A stretch of DNA of 64,000 bases from Noviherbaspirillum suwonense (GCF_900182955.1 NZ_FXUL01000016.1:62001-126000); one strand, 5' to 3'. Counted from the stretch's first letter, positions 1-10,226 are shown. Made by a program: numbers and translations. The notes: a model not told the origin generated them from the letters alone.

Positions 1-88
1 GAAATTATACCGCAAACCCTTTTTTCTTCCCGCCGAATCGGGCCGCCCGGTTGATTGCGCTAAAGCGCGCCGGCACGGCCAAAGCGGT

Positions 89-880
89 TCAGGCGTGCAG
101 CAGCGCCTGCGCCATCTGGTGCACCGCGGTGGCCGCCGCGGCCGGATGCTCCAGCGGGAACAGGTGGCTGCCGGGAATCTTGCGGAAATGGCGTCCGACC
201 AGTCGCCGCGTCGCGCGCAGGCCGGCGCGGCGGCATTCGACCGAGTCGGCGCCGCCGATGAAGCCCACCGGCACCGGGAAATTGCCGCGCACCAGCGAAC
301 CGAGGTGATCGGGCAGGCTGCGGTAGACCGCGGTTTCCGCTTCCCGCGTGAAGCGCAGCGTCACGCCCTCGCCGTCCGGCACCGTGCCGTGCTCGACATA
401 GTCGCGCAGCACCGCCGGCGGCCAGGCGGCGAATATCGGCTTGGCCGCGTAATGCGCATAGGCGGCGTCGCGGTCCGGCCAGACGTTGCGCCGTTTTTCG
501 GAAAACCGCGCCGGCGACAGCCTGCGGTCTATGCCCACCGCCTTGGCCAGCCGCAACAGCAGCGCGCGCCAGCCGGCCACCACCGGCGCGTCCAGCAGCA
601 CCACGCCGCGCACCAGGTCCGGCCGGGCGCGCGCCGCCATCAGGCTCAGCATGCCGCCCATCGAATGCCCGACCAGGATCGCCGGCCGGCGCGCGTCCAG
701 TGTGGCGAGCAGCTCCCCGACCAGCGCCTGCCAGCCGTTGCTGATCGGATAGGCCGGGTCGTGCGCATGCAGCGGCAGCGCGGCGATGTCGTAATGGGCG
801 CGCAGGTGGTTGAGGAAAACGCGGTAGGTGTCTGCCGGATAACTGTTGGCATGGACAAACTGGATCAGCTGCTGGGTCAT
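89..880 (-). CDS. alpha/beta hydrolase
   Basis: Serine hydrolase of the alpha/beta-hydrolase fold, 263 residues from the chosen ATG. The nucleophile elbow GHSMGG is near residues 71-76 with Ser73 as the likely nucleophile. A late histidine in GSHLFPLEHP and an acidic residue in GGADSVECR are candidates for the rest of the triad. No signal peptide is seen, so it is probably cytoplasmic. The substrate cannot be read from the sequence. I start at MTQQLIQF because family homology begins there. The frame is open up to position 976, and an ATG at 919 is the alternative; neither has a strong Shine-Dalgarno sequence. The gene is followed at the window edge by untranslated sequence with nothing recognisable. 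Confidence 0.8.
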   Translation of the reverse strand: MTQQLIQFVHANSYPADTYRVFLNHLRAHYDIAALPLHAHDPAYPISNGWQALVGELLATLDARRPAILVGHSMGGMLSLMAARARPDLVRGVVLLDAPVVAGWRALLLRLAKAVGIDRRLSPARFSEKRRNVWPDRDAAYAHYAAKPIFAAWPPAVLRDYVEHGTVPDGEGVTLRFTREAETAVYRSLPDHLGSLVRGNFPVPVGFIGGADSVECRRAGLRATRRLVGRHFRKIPGSHLFPLEHPAAAATAVHQMAQALLHA

Positions 881-988
881 GGGTGTGCTGCGGGGTGCGG
901 CAAGAAGTGGAACGGGCATTTTACGCCACGATGGAAATGACGGTGCCAGGCTGAACAAACGCGCCGCTGACCGCACAGTCGGGCAGCC

Positions 989-1855
989 TCATTTGCCGGG
1001 CTGCGCGGCGAATATGACCAGCGCCAGCCCGCCCAGCAGCGCTGCCGATGCATACACCAGTTGCGGCGTCACCGGCTCGGCCAGCAGCAGGACGCCGCCC
1101 AGCGTGGCCAGCACCGGCACGCTCAGCTGGACGCTGGCGGCGGTGGTCGCTGCCAGGCCCTGCAGCGCGCGGTACCAGATCACGTAGCCCAGCCCCGATG
1201 TCAGCGCGCCGGACGCCAGCGCGCAGGCGACGCCGCGCCAGCTGGACGCGGACCACGGCAGCAGCGCCAGCCCGGTCGCCGCCGCCATCGCCGCGACCCG
1301 CACGAAGTTGCCGGCGGTCGCGGCGGTCGGGTCGCCGGCGCCGCGGGCCCGCAGCGAATACACGCCCCAGGCGACGCCGGCGCTCGCCATCAGCAGACCG
1401 TGCAGCGGCGACGGCGCCACCAGGCCCGGCAGCAGCAGGACCAGCAAGCCGGCCCCGGCCAGCGCCAGGCCGAACAGCTGCGGGCGGTTGAACCGCTCGC
1501 CGCGCGACAGGCCGTAGCCGATCATCGTGGCCTGCACCGCGCCGAACAGCAGCAGCGCGCCGGTGGCGGCCGACAGGCCAAGGTAGGCGAAGGAAAACCC
1601 GGCCGCATAGACAAACAGCGCCGCGGCGGAGCGCCAGCTGCCGGCCGCCAGCGGGCTTGCGCCCCGCATCCCCATCAGCAGCGCCAGCACCGCCGCGCCG
1701 GAAACCAGGCGGATCGCGGTGAAGCTGGCCGCGTCGATCTGGCCGTCCTTCAGCGCCAGCCGGCACAGCAGCGAGTTGCCGGCGAATGCCAGCATGGCTA
1801 CCAGGGTCAGGAAGGCGGTGCGCGGTTTCAAGCGATGGCGTCCTTGGCGGCGCAT
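989..1855 (-). CDS. EamA/DMT-family permease
   Basis: Inner-membrane drug/metabolite transporter of the EamA (RhaT) type, 288 residues, which is usual for the family. It shows about ten hydrophobic segments arranged as two five-helix repeats. The first helix contains AMLAFAGNSLLCRLAL, and the second repeat starts around residue 150 with GVAWGVYSLRARG. Such proteins export or import small metabolites; the substrate is not predictable here. The ATG at 1855 lacks a clear ribosome site. A TTG at 1831 preceded by AAGGA is a plausible alternative that removes eight residues. It lies alone on the minus strand between comEC and the hydrolase. Confidence 0.85.
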   Translation of the reverse strand: MRRQGRHRLKPRTAFLTLVAMLAFAGNSLLCRLALKDGQIDAASFTAIRLVSGAAVLALLMGMRGASPLAAGSWRSAAALFVYAAGFSFAYLGLSAATGALLLFGAVQATMIGYGLSRGERFNRPQLFGLALAGAGLLVLLLPGLVAPSPLHGLLMASAGVAWGVYSLRARGAGDPTAATAGNFVRVAAMAAATGLALLPWSASSWRGVACALASGALTSGLGYVIWYRALQGLAATTAASVQLSVPVLATLGGVLLLAEPVTPQLVYASAALLGGLALVIFAAQPGK

Positions 1856-2008
1856 GTGCCGCGCGGTGTGGATCGGGCGATGCCAGGGATCTTAACCGGA
1901 TATCCGCGCTTCGATCGATGCCGGTTCCGGCCTGATCCCGCTGCCGCGCCGGCGGAAATGGCCCGGCGGACTAGGGCGGGCTGGCCGAACGCCAGCTTCG
2001 CCGCCTTT

Positions 2009-4423
2009 TCACCTTCCATACCAGTAGCGGCGATGCGCGTCGCGGTAGCGTTCCACCTGCACCGCGCCGTCCGGCCCGCCGGCGAAATCCAGCCGCACCG
2101 CGCCATCCAGGTCCGAACGCAGCCTTCGTATGCCGCGCTCCGCGTAGCGCGCCTCGACCTGCGGCTTCGGATGGTGGTAGCGGTTCCGGTACCCGACCTG
2201 GAACACCGCGATCTGCGGCGCGACCGCATCGAGGAAATCCGGCGTCGACGAGGTGCCGCTGCCGTGGTGCGGCGCCAGCAGCACGGTGGCCATCAGCTTG
2301 TGTGGCATTGCATCGAGCAGCATCGCTTCCTGCGGCGCCTCGATGTCGCCGCCCAGCAGCATCGAGGCGCCGCCGGCGCTGACCCGCAGCGTGCAGCTGC
2401 GGGCATTCGGCTTCCACCGTTCGCCGGCATAGATCTGGGGCGTCGGATGCAGCATCTCGAACTGCACGCCGTCCCATTCCCAGCGCTGCCCGGCCAGGCA
2501 GCGCCGGTGCTGGCGGGCCGCGCCGACGATCTCGTGGTCGGCGTCGAGCGACGAGGTGAGCCAGCCGACATCGACCGCATCCATCACCGATAGCGCGCCG
2601 CCCGAATGATCGGCGTCGCTGTGCGACACCACCATCGCGTCCAGCATCGCGATGCCGCGGCCCTTCAGGTAGGGCACGATCACGCGGCTGCCGCCGTCGG
2701 ACTCCGGCGTGTAGGCCGGCCCGGTGTCGTACAGCAGCCGGTGATGCGCGGTCTCCAGCAGCAGCGCATTGCCCTGGCCGATGTCGAAGGCGGTCACGCG
2801 GAAGCCCTGCTCGGGAAACCGCGGCGCATTGAGCAGCAGCGGCAGCCACAGCGCCAGCCCGAGGCGGCGCGCCGGCCAGCCGCGCGGCAGCAGCAGCCAA
2901 AGCGCGCCCAGCAGCGCCAGCACGAACATCCACCAGGACGGCAGCGGCGCGCTCCAGACTGCCAGCGGCAGGCTGCTGAGCCATGCCAGCAGCACGGCCA
3001 GCTGCTGCACCAGCCAGTGCGCGACCAGCAGCAGCCAGGCCGACAGCGGCGCCGGCGCCATGCTGCCGGCCAGCGCCAGCGGCGTCACCGCGAAGCTGAC
3101 CAGCGGGATGGCGACCGCATTGGCCAGCGGGCTGACCAGCGAGACCTGGCCGAACAGCAGCAGGGTCAGCGGCACCAGGCCGACGGTCACCGCGTACTGG
3201 GTGCGGCAGGCCGCCGAGAACGCCTGCCGCCAGCGCGCGACGCGGCCGGCCGCGGCCCGTTCGGCGCGGCCGACGGACGCCAGCAGGATCACCGCGACCG
3301 CGCCGAACGACAGCCAGAAGCCGGGCCACAACACCGCCCACGGGTCCAGCAGCAGCACCACGCCGAGCGCGGCGCACAGCACATGCGACACGCTTGCGAT
3401 GCGCCCGCTCCAGAGCGCCGCGCCGACCACCGCGATCATGTACAGCGTGCGCTGCGCCGGCACGCCGAATCCGGCCAGCAGCACATAGGCCAGCGCCACC
3501 GCAACCCCGGCCAGCGAGGCGACCTTCTGCGCGGGCAGCAGCAGCGGCAACTGCCGCCCGGTGAACAGCGAATGCCGCCACAGCAGCCGGGCCAGGCCGG
3601 CAGCCAGGCCGGCCACCATCGTGATGTGCAGCCCGGAGATCGACACCAGGTGGCCGATGCCGGTGCGCGTGAAGATCTTCCAGTCGCCCTGGTCGATGTC
3701 GCGCTGGTCGCCGATCACCAGTGCGATGATGACGCCCGCATACGGCTGGCCGCGCAGCGCCCGCTCGATGCGCTCCCGCAGCCAGCCGCGGCAGCGCTCG
3801 ACGACGGCGGTGAAGCCGGGCACGAAGGCCGACAGCCGCCGGTTCGCGCTGCCCGGCGCGGCGTCGCCGCGCACGCTGCCGGTGGCCCGCAGCCTCTGCT
3901 CCAGCAGCCAGGCCTCGTAGTCGAAGCCGTCCCAGTTCGCGTTGCCATGCGGCTTCTTGAGGCGCAGCGCGAATTGCCAGCGCTCTCCCGGCTGCAGCGC
4001 CGGCGGCTGCGGCCCGCGCGGCTCGGCATACCAGGACAGCGCCAGCCGCGGCGGCAGTCGCACCGGCGAGCCGTCCGGCAGCGCGGCCGATTCGAGCGCC
4101 AGGTTGAAGCGCAGGCCACGCTCGAAGCGGTAAGGCAGGCTGTCGATGACGCCGGTGGCGACCAGGTCCTGCCCTTCCAGTCCGGCCGGCAGTTCGTCGG
4201 CCAGGTAATGCTGCGCGACCAGCGCCGCCCACAGGAATCCGGCGACGGCGCCGCAGGCCAGCCTGGCCGATGCGCGCGCCCACGCGGCCGGCAGCCGGCG
4301 GCACGGCAGCGCAATGCATGCCGCCGCCAGCAGCAGCAGGCCGGCCATCCATGGCGACGGCAGCGACGCGCGGGTCTGCAGCAAGCCGACGCCGGACGCG
4401 AATCCGAGCAGCAGGCAGCGCAC
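2009..4423 (-). CDS. comEC: ComEC/Rec2 DNA internalisation channel
   Basis: Inner-membrane channel thought to carry single-stranded DNA into the cytoplasm during natural transformation. It has 804 residues, normal for Gram-negative ComEC. The N-terminal part has several membrane segments and an extracytoplasmic domain. The competence core begins near residue 220 (ALVIGDQRDIDQGDW, then GIGHLVSISGLHITM). The C-terminal third is a metallo-beta-lactamase-like domain with SHSDADHSGG, LLGGDIEAP and LAPHHGSGTSS, so the metal ligands look intact. It starts 9 bases after the tatD stop and is probably the last gene of the lolC-lolD-tatD-comEC run. Its presence fits competence genes kept across Burkholderiales, but does not prove transformability. 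Confidence 0.95.
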   Translation of the reverse strand: MRCLLLGFASGVGLLQTRASLPSPWMAGLLLLAAACIALPCRRLPAAWARASARLACGAVAGFLWAALVAQHYLADELPAGLEGQDLVATGVIDSLPYRFERGLRFNLALESAALPDGSPVRLPPRLALSWYAEPRGPQPPALQPGERWQFALRLKKPHGNANWDGFDYEAWLLEQRLRATGSVRGDAAPGSANRRLSAFVPGFTAVVERCRGWLRERIERALRGQPYAGVIIALVIGDQRDIDQGDWKIFTRTGIGHLVSISGLHITMVAGLAAGLARLLWRHSLFTGRQLPLLLPAQKVASLAGVAVALAYVLLAGFGVPAQRTLYMIAVVGAALWSGRIASVSHVLCAALGVVLLLDPWAVLWPGFWLSFGAVAVILLASVGRAERAAAGRVARWRQAFSAACRTQYAVTVGLVPLTLLLFGQVSLVSPLANAVAIPLVSFAVTPLALAGSMAPAPLSAWLLLVAHWLVQQLAVLLAWLSSLPLAVWSAPLPSWWMFVLALLGALWLLLPRGWPARRLGLALWLPLLLNAPRFPEQGFRVTAFDIGQGNALLLETAHHRLLYDTGPAYTPESDGGSRVIVPYLKGRGIAMLDAMVVSHSDADHSGGALSVMDAVDVGWLTSSLDADHEIVGAARQHRRCLAGQRWEWDGVQFEMLHPTPQIYAGERWKPNARSCTLRVSAGGASMLLGGDIEAPQEAMLLDAMPHKLMATVLLAPHHGSGTSSTPDFLDAVAPQIAVFQVGYRNRYHHPKPQVEARYAERGIRRLRSDLDGAVRLDFAGGPDGAVQVERYRDAHRRYWYGR

Positions 4424-4432
4424 CGCGCGGGT

Positions 4433-5230
4433 TCAGGCGGGGAGTTGCAGCCGCGGCAGCGCAGCCTGCGCATTCGCGGTCGTGAGCCGGGCGATCTCGT
4501 CGACCGGCATGCATCGCAGCTCGGCCATGGCCGCGCCTATGCGCGGCAGTTGTTCGGGACTATTGCGCGCCGGGTGCAGCCAGACCGGGGAAATGTCGGG
4601 CGCATCGGTTTCCAGCACCAGCGCGGACGCCGGCACGGTGGCGGCGAGGCGGCGTATCTGCAGCGCCCGCGGGAAGGTCATCGCGCCGCCGAAGCCGAGC
4701 CGGAAGCCCAGGCCGATGAAGGTCTCGGCCTGCTGGAAGCTGCCGTTGAACGCGTGCGCGATGCCGCCGGGCAGGCTGATGCGGCGCAGGTGCTTCAGGA
4801 TGATGTCCTGCGAGCGGCGCACGTGCAGCAGCACCGGCAGCCCGAAGTCGCGCGCGATCTTCAGCTGCGCCTGGTAGAAATGTTCCTGCCTGGCGCGCAT
4901 CTCCGGCGTGCAGAGATGGGGCAGGAAGTAGTCGAGGCCGATCTCGCCGATCGCCACCAGGTTCGGATCGTCCATTGCCGACGCGACGGTTTCGCGCAGC
5001 AGCGCCAGGTCGTCGTCGGACGCGCCCGGCACGCAGATCGGGTGGATGCCCAGCGCGTAGCGGCAGTTGGGCTGGCGCCGCGCCAGGTCGCGCACGGTGG
5101 CGAAATTGTGGCGGTCGACCGCCGGGATCACGATGCCGCTCACACCCTGCCCGCCGGCCTGCGCGGCGATGGCGTCGGACGCGCCGCCGAATTCGCCGGC
5201 GTCCAGGTGGCAGTGGGTGTCGGTCCACAT
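4433..5230 (-). CDS. TatD-family metal-dependent deoxyribonuclease
   Basis: TatD/YcfH-family hydrolase, 265 residues from the ATG at 5230. The family is a TIM-barrel of metal-dependent DNases, with 3'-5' exonuclease activity shown for some members. The N-terminal metal motif TDTHCHLD is at residues 3-10. GEIGLDYF carries the next acidic ligand, VLLHVRRS and HAFNGS carry histidines, and LETDAPDIS carries the C-terminal aspartate. All ligand motifs look intact. I use this ATG because the THCHLD motif must lie at the N-terminus; upstream codons have no homology. It sits 5 bases after lolD and 9 bases before comEC, suggesting cotranscription. Confidence 0.92.
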   Translation of the reverse strand: MWTDTHCHLDAGEFGGASDAIAAQAGGQGVSGIVIPAVDRHNFATVRDLARRQPNCRYALGIHPICVPGASDDDLALLRETVASAMDDPNLVAIGEIGLDYFLPHLCTPEMRARQEHFYQAQLKIARDFGLPVLLHVRRSQDIILKHLRRISLPGGIAHAFNGSFQQAETFIGLGFRLGFGGAMTFPRALQIRRLAATVPASALVLETDAPDISPVWLHPARNSPEQLPRIGAAMAELRCMPVDEIARLTTANAQAALPRLQLPA

Positions 5231-5235
5231 CGGCG

Positions 5236-5976
5236 CTAGTCCACGTAGGGTTCCAGGCCGTTGTCGGACAGGCGCAGCACGCGGTCGCAATGGCGCGCCA
5301 GTTCGATGTCATGGGTGACGATGACGAAGGAGGTGCCGAAGGTGCGCGACAGTTCCAGCATCAGGTCGAAGGTCTTGTGCGCGGTATGCCGGTCCAGGTT
5401 GCCGGTGGGCTCGTCGGCCAGCACGCAGGCCGGCTGCGTGACCAGCGCCCGCGCCAGCGCCACCCGCTGGCGTTCGCCGCCGGACAGCTCGCCCGGCACG
5501 TGGGTCACGCGCTGCGACAGGCCGACCCGCGCCAGGATGGCCGCGGCGATCTCGTGCGCCTGCGCGCGCGGCATCCGCCGTATCAGCAGCGGCATCGCGA
5601 CATTGTCGAGCGCCGAGAATTCGGGCAGCAGGTGATGGAACTGGTAGACGAAGCCCAGCGATTCATTGCGCAGCCGGCCGCGGGTCTTTTCGTCGAGCGA
5701 CGCGAAGTCGCGGCCCAGCAGCGTCACGCTGCCGGCGCTCGGCGTATCGAGCCCGCCCAGCAGGTGCAGCAGCGTCGACTTGCCCGAGCCGGACGCGCCG
5801 ACGATGGCGACACGCTCGCCGCGCTGCACGTCGACGGCGATGCCGGAAAGAACGTCGACCGAGTATTTTCCCTGCGTGTAGGTCTTGCCCAGGTTGCGGC
5901 AGGACAGCACCGCTTCCCTGGTCTCCGGCTGGTGCATGACAGGCTGCTCTGTGATTGCGCTATTCATCGTGCTCAT
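5236..5976 (-). CDS. lolD: Lipoprotein-releasing ABC transporter ATPase LolD
   Basis: ATPase of the LolCDE complex, which extracts outer-membrane lipoproteins from the inner membrane and hands them to LolA. It has 246 residues. Walker [10 protein letters not shown] is at about 60-68, the signature [15 protein letters not shown] follows, and Walker B lies in [11 protein letters not shown]; the switch histidine is in VTHD. The N-terminus is somewhat extended, so the MHQPETRE methionine at residue 14 could also be the start. The stated ATG overlaps the lolC stop by four bases (ATGA), which argues for translational coupling. Confidence 0.95.
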   Translation of the reverse strand: MSTMNSAITEQPVMHQPETREAVLSCRNLGKTYTQGKYSVDVLSGIAVDVQRGERVAIVGASGSGKSTLLHLLGGLDTPSAGSVTLLGRDFASLDEKTRGRLRNESLGFVYQFHHLLPEFSALDNVAMPLLIRRMPRAQAHEIAAAILARVGLSQRVTHVPGELSGGERQRVALARALVTQPACVLADEPTGNLDRHTAHKTFDLMLELSRTFGTSFVIVTHDIELARHCDRVLRLSDNGLEPYVD

Positions 5977-7238
5977 TCGTATCGCAGCGCTTCGGCCGGG
6001 CGCACCCGCGCCGCGCGCCAGCTGGGATAAAGGGTGGCCAGGAAGGCCAGGATCACCGCCACCATGCCGATGGTGCCGACGTCGGGCCAGCGCAGGTCGG
6101 ACGGCAGCGCGCTGATCAGGTAGATGTCGCGCGGCAGGAATTGCACGCCGAGCAGGCGCTCGATGAAGGGCACGATCACGTCGACGTTCAGCGCCACCAG
6201 CACGCCGCCGGCCACGCCGATGGCGGTGCCGATCAGGCCGACCAGCGCGCCCTGGATCATGAAGATCTTCATGATGGAGCCGGGCGACGAGCCCAGCGTG
6301 CGCAAAATCGCGATGTCGGCCTGCTTGTCGGTCACGGTCATCACCAGCGTCGACACCAGGTTGAAGGCGGCAACCGCGATGATCAGCGTCAGGATGATGA
6401 ACATCATCCGCTTCTCGGTCTGCACCGCGGCAAACCAGGTGCGGTTCTGCTGCGACCAGTCGGTGATCAGCACGTCGCCGGTCAGTATCCGCGACAGGTC
6501 CTGCGCCACCTGCGGCGCTTCCTGCATGTTGGCGATGCGCAGGCGCAGGCCGGACGGCGCCGACAGCCGGAACATCTTTTCCGCGTCGTCGAGATGCATG
6601 AAGGCCAGCGACGAGTCGAACTCGAAATGCCCGGCCTCGAAGATGGCGACCACGGTGAACTGCTTGAGCCGCGGGATCACGCCGGCCGGCGTGACCTGGC
6701 CCTGCGGCGCGATCAGCGTGACCTTGTCCCCTACCCGCGCCCGCATGCTGCGCGCCAGCTCCAGGCCCAGCACGATATTGAATTCGCCTGCGCGCAGGTC
6801 GTTGAAATTGCCCTGCTTGATCTGGCCGGCCACGTCCGACACCTTGGGCTCTTCTTCAGGCAGCACGCCGCGCACCACCACGCCGCGCACGGTGTCGTCG
6901 CGCGTCATCATCGCCTGCCCGGCGACGTAGGGCGCGGCGCCCTTCACATCCTTGTCGAGGAAGGCTTCCTTCGCCGTCTGCTGCCAGTCGGGCAGCGCGC
7001 CGTTGGCGTCGGACACCTCGATATGCGCGAGCACGGAAAGCATGCGGTCGCGCACTTCCTTCTGGAAACCGTTCATCACCGACAGCACGACGATCAGCGC
7101 GGCCACGCCCAGCGCGATGCCGGCCATCGAAATGAGGGAAATAAAGGAGATGAAACTGTTGCGCGCGCTGCGCTTGCCGGCGCGGGTATAGCGCAGGCCC
7201 ACCAGCCACTCGAATGGCAAGTTCTTGAATAGACTCAA
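5973..7238 (-). CDS. lolC: Lipoprotein-releasing system permease LolC/LolE
   Basis: Inner-membrane subunit of the Lol release complex, 421 residues. It has the MacB/FtsX layout: one helix near residues 25-50 ([25 protein letters not shown]), a large periplasmic domain, then three C-terminal helices with a FtsX-type signature around [15 protein letters not shown]. Only one such permease gene is present, as in many betaproteobacteria that use a single LolC/E-like (LolF) protein as homodimer, so the symbol lolC is a convention. It is the first gene of the lolC-lolD-tatD-comEC run, and the 201 bases between it and the divergent gene at 7440 must hold both promoters. Confidence 0.93.
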   Translation of the reverse strand: MSLFKNLPFEWLVGLRYTRAGKRSARNSFISFISLISMAGIALGVAALIVVLSVMNGFQKEVRDRMLSVLAHIEVSDANGALPDWQQTAKEAFLDKDVKGAAPYVAGQAMMTRDDTVRGVVVRGVLPEEEPKVSDVAGQIKQGNFNDLRAGEFNIVLGLELARSMRARVGDKVTLIAPQGQVTPAGVIPRLKQFTVVAIFEAGHFEFDSSLAFMHLDDAEKMFRLSAPSGLRLRIANMQEAPQVAQDLSRILTGDVLITDWSQQNRTWFAAVQTEKRMMFIILTLIIAVAAFNLVSTLVMTVTDKQADIAILRTLGSSPGSIMKIFMIQGALVGLIGTAIGVAGGVLVALNVDVIVPFIERLLGVQFLPRDIYLISALPSDLRWPDVGTIGMVAVILAFLATLYPSWRAARVRPAEALRYE

Positions 7239-7439
7239 ATGAAATACTCCTGGACTGGGCGGCCGGACATAAGCGCCACGCCGGCGACGTGAGATCGACC
7301 ACCCGGAATGCGCCCGCAGTTTGCCATAGTCTGGACTTCATTTCAGGACATTGCGCAAAAGAATGACAGGATGACAAGACCGTGGCCCGGCCCATCCGGG
7401 TTCGCCACGACCGTCGCCCCTTTGCCCTACAATCCCGCC

Positions 7440-8489
7440 ATGCGTCATCTCGATCTCCTGCTTCCCTTCAGCCTTCCCTCCCCGGACCTTGCCGCCGACC
7501 TGCTCCGCGCGCTGCGGCTGCCGTCCTTCGCCCTGCTGGCCGCCCGCGCCAAGGCGGGTCCGCTGCAGGTGAGCGACGGCTTCGCCCGCGCGCTGCCGCA
7601 TGAAGCCTGGCTCGCGGAGCGCTTTGCGCTGCAGCCGGGCATGGCCCAGGGCGGCAGCCCGCCGGTGGCGCCGGCGGCAATGGCGGCGCATGGGCTGGAA
7701 GCGGGCCAGGGCCGCTGGTTCATGCTGCAGCCGGCGCATCTGCACGTGGCCCGCGACCACCTGGTGCTGACCGACCAGCGCCAGCTCGCGCTGGACGAGC
7801 CCGAGTCGCGCGCGCTGTTCGACAGCGCCCAGGCGCTGCTGGCCGATGCCGGCATGCCGCTGCTCTACGGCGACGCCCGCACCTGGTTCATGCGCGCCGG
7901 CGACTGGCGCGGCCTGCAGACTTCCACCATGGACGCCGCCTGCGGCCACAACATCGACATCTGGATGCCCAAGGGTCCGGACGAGCGCGCGTGGCGCAAG
8001 CTGCAGAACGAGATCCAGATGGAATGGCATGCGCACCCGGTCAACGAAGCCCGCGCCGAACGCAACATGAAGCCGGTCAATTCGGTCTGGCTCTGGGGCG
8101 GCGGGGAATCCGGCAGCGACAGGCCGGCGTCCGGCTACAGCCATGCCTGGGGCCTGACCGGATGGACCGGCGCGCTCGCCGCCACCGTGCCGGCATCGGG
8201 CGGGATCGACGCGGCCGGCGTCATTGCCGCTGCGCCCGCGCGCGGCCTGCTGATGGCGGACACGTTCGCCGCGCCCGCGCTTGCCGGCGACTGGGCGCTC
8301 TGGATCGACGCCTGGCATGCGATCGAAACCGACTGGCTGGCGCCCTTGCTGGCGGCGCTGCAGGCTGGCAAACTCGACTCGCTCGCCCTGGTGCTCGGCG
8401 ACGGCACGCGGCTGCGGGAACTGACCGCCAGCCGCTCCTCGCTGCGCAAGTTCTGGGTGCAGCCTTCCCTCTCCAGGCTCGTCCCATGA
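7440..8489 (+). CDS. Conserved protein of unknown function, coupled to recJ
   Basis: A 349-residue cytoplasmic protein with no signal peptide or membrane segment. Similar proteins lie upstream of recJ in Burkholderiales and are often labelled phosphoglycerate mutase. I cannot find the serine/metal motifs of the cofactor-independent enzyme, so I do not accept that label. A conserved-looking middle block holds DAACGHNIDIWMPKG and MEWHAHPVNEARA, followed by PVNSVWLWGGG. Its stop overlaps the recJ start by four bases (ATGA), so the two are translated together and may share a DNA-repair context. The ATG at 7440 is chosen because homology begins at MRHLDLLLPF; the open frame upstream is intergenic. 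Confidence 0.8.
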   Translation: MRHLDLLLPFSLPSPDLAADLLRALRLPSFALLAARAKAGPLQVSDGFARALPHEAWLAERFALQPGMAQGGSPPVAPAAMAAHGLEAGQGRWFMLQPAHLHVARDHLVLTDQRQLALDEPESRALFDSAQALLADAGMPLLYGDARTWFMRAGDWRGLQTSTMDAACGHNIDIWMPKGPDERAWRKLQNEIQMEWHAHPVNEARAERNMKPVNSVWLWGGGESGSDRPASGYSHAWGLTGWTGALAATVPASGGIDAAGVIAAAPARGLLMADTFAAPALAGDWALWIDAWHAIETDWLAPLLAALQAGKLDSLALVLGDGTRLRELTASRSSLRKFWVQPSLSRLVP

Positions 8490-10180
8490 CCCGCATCGCC
8501 ACCCGCCCCTATTCGTTCCGCCACGCGGAGATGCTGCGCCAGAGCGGCGTGCACCCGGTGCTGGCGCGGCTGTTCGCCGCCCGCGGCCTGGTCGACGCCA
8601 GCGAACTGTCGTCCGAGTTTTCATCGCTGATCGCGCCGTCCGGCCTGCTGCACGTGGACGCGGCGGCGGTGTTCCTCGCCGACGCGATCGACGCGCAAAA
8701 GAAGATGACCATCGTCGCCGACTATGACTGCGACGGCGCGACCGCCTGCGCGGTGGCGCTGCGCGGCCTGAAGGCGATGGGCGCGAAGATCGACTACATC
8801 GTGCCCAACCGCTTCGAATACGGCTATGGCCTGACGCCGGAGATCGTCGCGCTGGCGGTCCGGGAAAAGGCGCCGGACATCATCGTCACCGTCGACAACG
8901 GCATTGCCAGCATCGACGGCGTGGCCGAGGCCAACCGGCTCGGCATCGAGGTCGTGGTGACCGACCACCACCTGCCGGCCGACAAGCTGCCGGCCGCGCG
9001 CGTGATCGTCAATCCCAACCAGCCCGCCTGCGGCTTCCCCAGCAAGAACCTGGCCGGCGTCGGCGTGATGTTCTATGTGCTGCTGGCGCTGCGCGCCGAA
9101 CTGCGGCGGCGCGGCGTCTTCACCGCCGAGAACCAGCCGCGGCTCGATGCGCTGCTGGACCTGGTCGCGCTGGGCACGGTGGCCGACGTCGTCAAGCTCG
9201 ACGCCAACAACCGCGTGCTGGTCGCGCAGGGCCTGAAGCGCATGCGCGCCGGCCGCATGCATGCCGGCATCGCGGCGCTGTTCCGGGTCGCCGGCCGCGA
9301 GGCGCGCAAGGCCAGCCCGTTCGACCTCGGCTTCGCGGTCGGCCCGCGGCTCAATGCCGCCGGCCGCCTGGCCGACATGTCGCTCGGCATCGAATGCCTG
9401 ACGACGGACGACGCCGGCCGCGCCTGGGACATCGCGCAGCAGCTCGACGGCATCAACCGCGAACGGCGCGTGATCGAGGCGCAGATGCAGGACAGCGCGC
9501 TGGCCTCGCTCGACCATATCGACCCGCGCGACAACACCACGCTGACCATCTTCGACGAAAGCTGGCACCAGGGCGTGATCGGCATCGTGGCCTCGCGGCT
9601 GAAGGACAAGTTCTACCGCCCGACGATCACCTTCGCGCCCGCCGGCGACGGGCTGATCAAGGGCTCGGGCCGCTCGATCGCCGGCTTCCACCTGCGCGAC
9701 GGGCTGGACCTGGTGTCCAAGCATGCGCCGACGCTGATCGAGAAATTCGGCGGCCACTCGATGGCTGCCGGCCTGACCATACGCGCCGACAACCTCGAAG
9801 GCTTCACCGAGGCATTCGAAGCGGTCGGGAAAGCCTCGCTGACCAAGTCGCAGCTGGAGCGCGTGCTGGAAACCGACGGCCCGCTGGAAGACGCCTACTT
9901 CTCGACCGCCTTCATCGAGCTGGTGGACGGCCACGTCTGGGGCCAGGGCTTCGCGCCGCCGGTGTTCTGCGACACCTTCCGCGTCATCAGCCAGCGCGTG
10001 CTGAAAGACCGCCACCTGAAGCTGCAGCTGGAAAAGAATGGCCAGCGCTACGACGCGATCTGGTTCGGCCACACCGACGCGCTGCCGGACCGGGCGAACG
10101 TGGCGTTCCGTCTGGACGCCAACGAGTTCAACGGCCGCACCAGCGTGCAGCTGCTGGTCGAGCATGCGGAGCCGGCCTGA
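8486..10180 (+). CDS. recJ: Single-stranded-DNA-specific exonuclease RecJ
   Basis: 5'-3' exonuclease on single-stranded DNA, used in RecF-pathway recombination, mismatch repair and base excision repair. It has 564 residues, the usual length. DHH phosphoesterase motifs are intact: VADYDCDG near residue 80, VTVDNG, VTDHHLPA near 160, then GTVADVV. The DHHA1 domain has SGRSIAGFHLRDGL and KFGGHSMAAGLTI, and an OB-like C-terminal part follows. The ATG overlaps the upstream stop (ATGA), so expression is coupled to the preceding conserved gene. Confidence 0.96.
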   Translation: MTRIATRPYSFRHAEMLRQSGVHPVLARLFAARGLVDASELSSEFSSLIAPSGLLHVDAAAVFLADAIDAQKKMTIVADYDCDGATACAVALRGLKAMGAKIDYIVPNRFEYGYGLTPEIVALAVREKAPDIIVTVDNGIASIDGVAEANRLGIEVVVTDHHLPADKLPAARVIVNPNQPACGFPSKNLAGVGVMFYVLLALRAELRRRGVFTAENQPRLDALLDLVALGTVADVVKLDANNRVLVAQGLKRMRAGRMHAGIAALFRVAGREARKASPFDLGFAVGPRLNAAGRLADMSLGIECLTTDDAGRAWDIAQQLDGINRERRVIEAQMQDSALASLDHIDPRDNTTLTIFDESWHQGVIGIVASRLKDKFYRPTITFAPAGDGLIKGSGRSIAGFHLRDGLDLVSKHAPTLIEKFGGHSMAAGLTIRADNLEGFTEAFEAVGKASLTKSQLERVLETDGPLEDAYFSTAFIELVDGHVWGQGFAPPVFCDTFRVISQRVLKDRHLKLQLEKNGQRYDAIWFGHTDALPDRANVAFRLDANEFNGRTSVQLLVEHAEPA

Positions 10181-10226
10181 GCTTTAAGCAGCGGGCAGCG
10201 CGGGCGCAAGAGTCGCTGCGTTCCGC

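Noticed and set aside
2606-5239. Long plus-strand open frame over comEC and tatD
   Set aside because: Antisense shadow of two well-supported genes, with no homology and a composition typical of GC-rich shadows.
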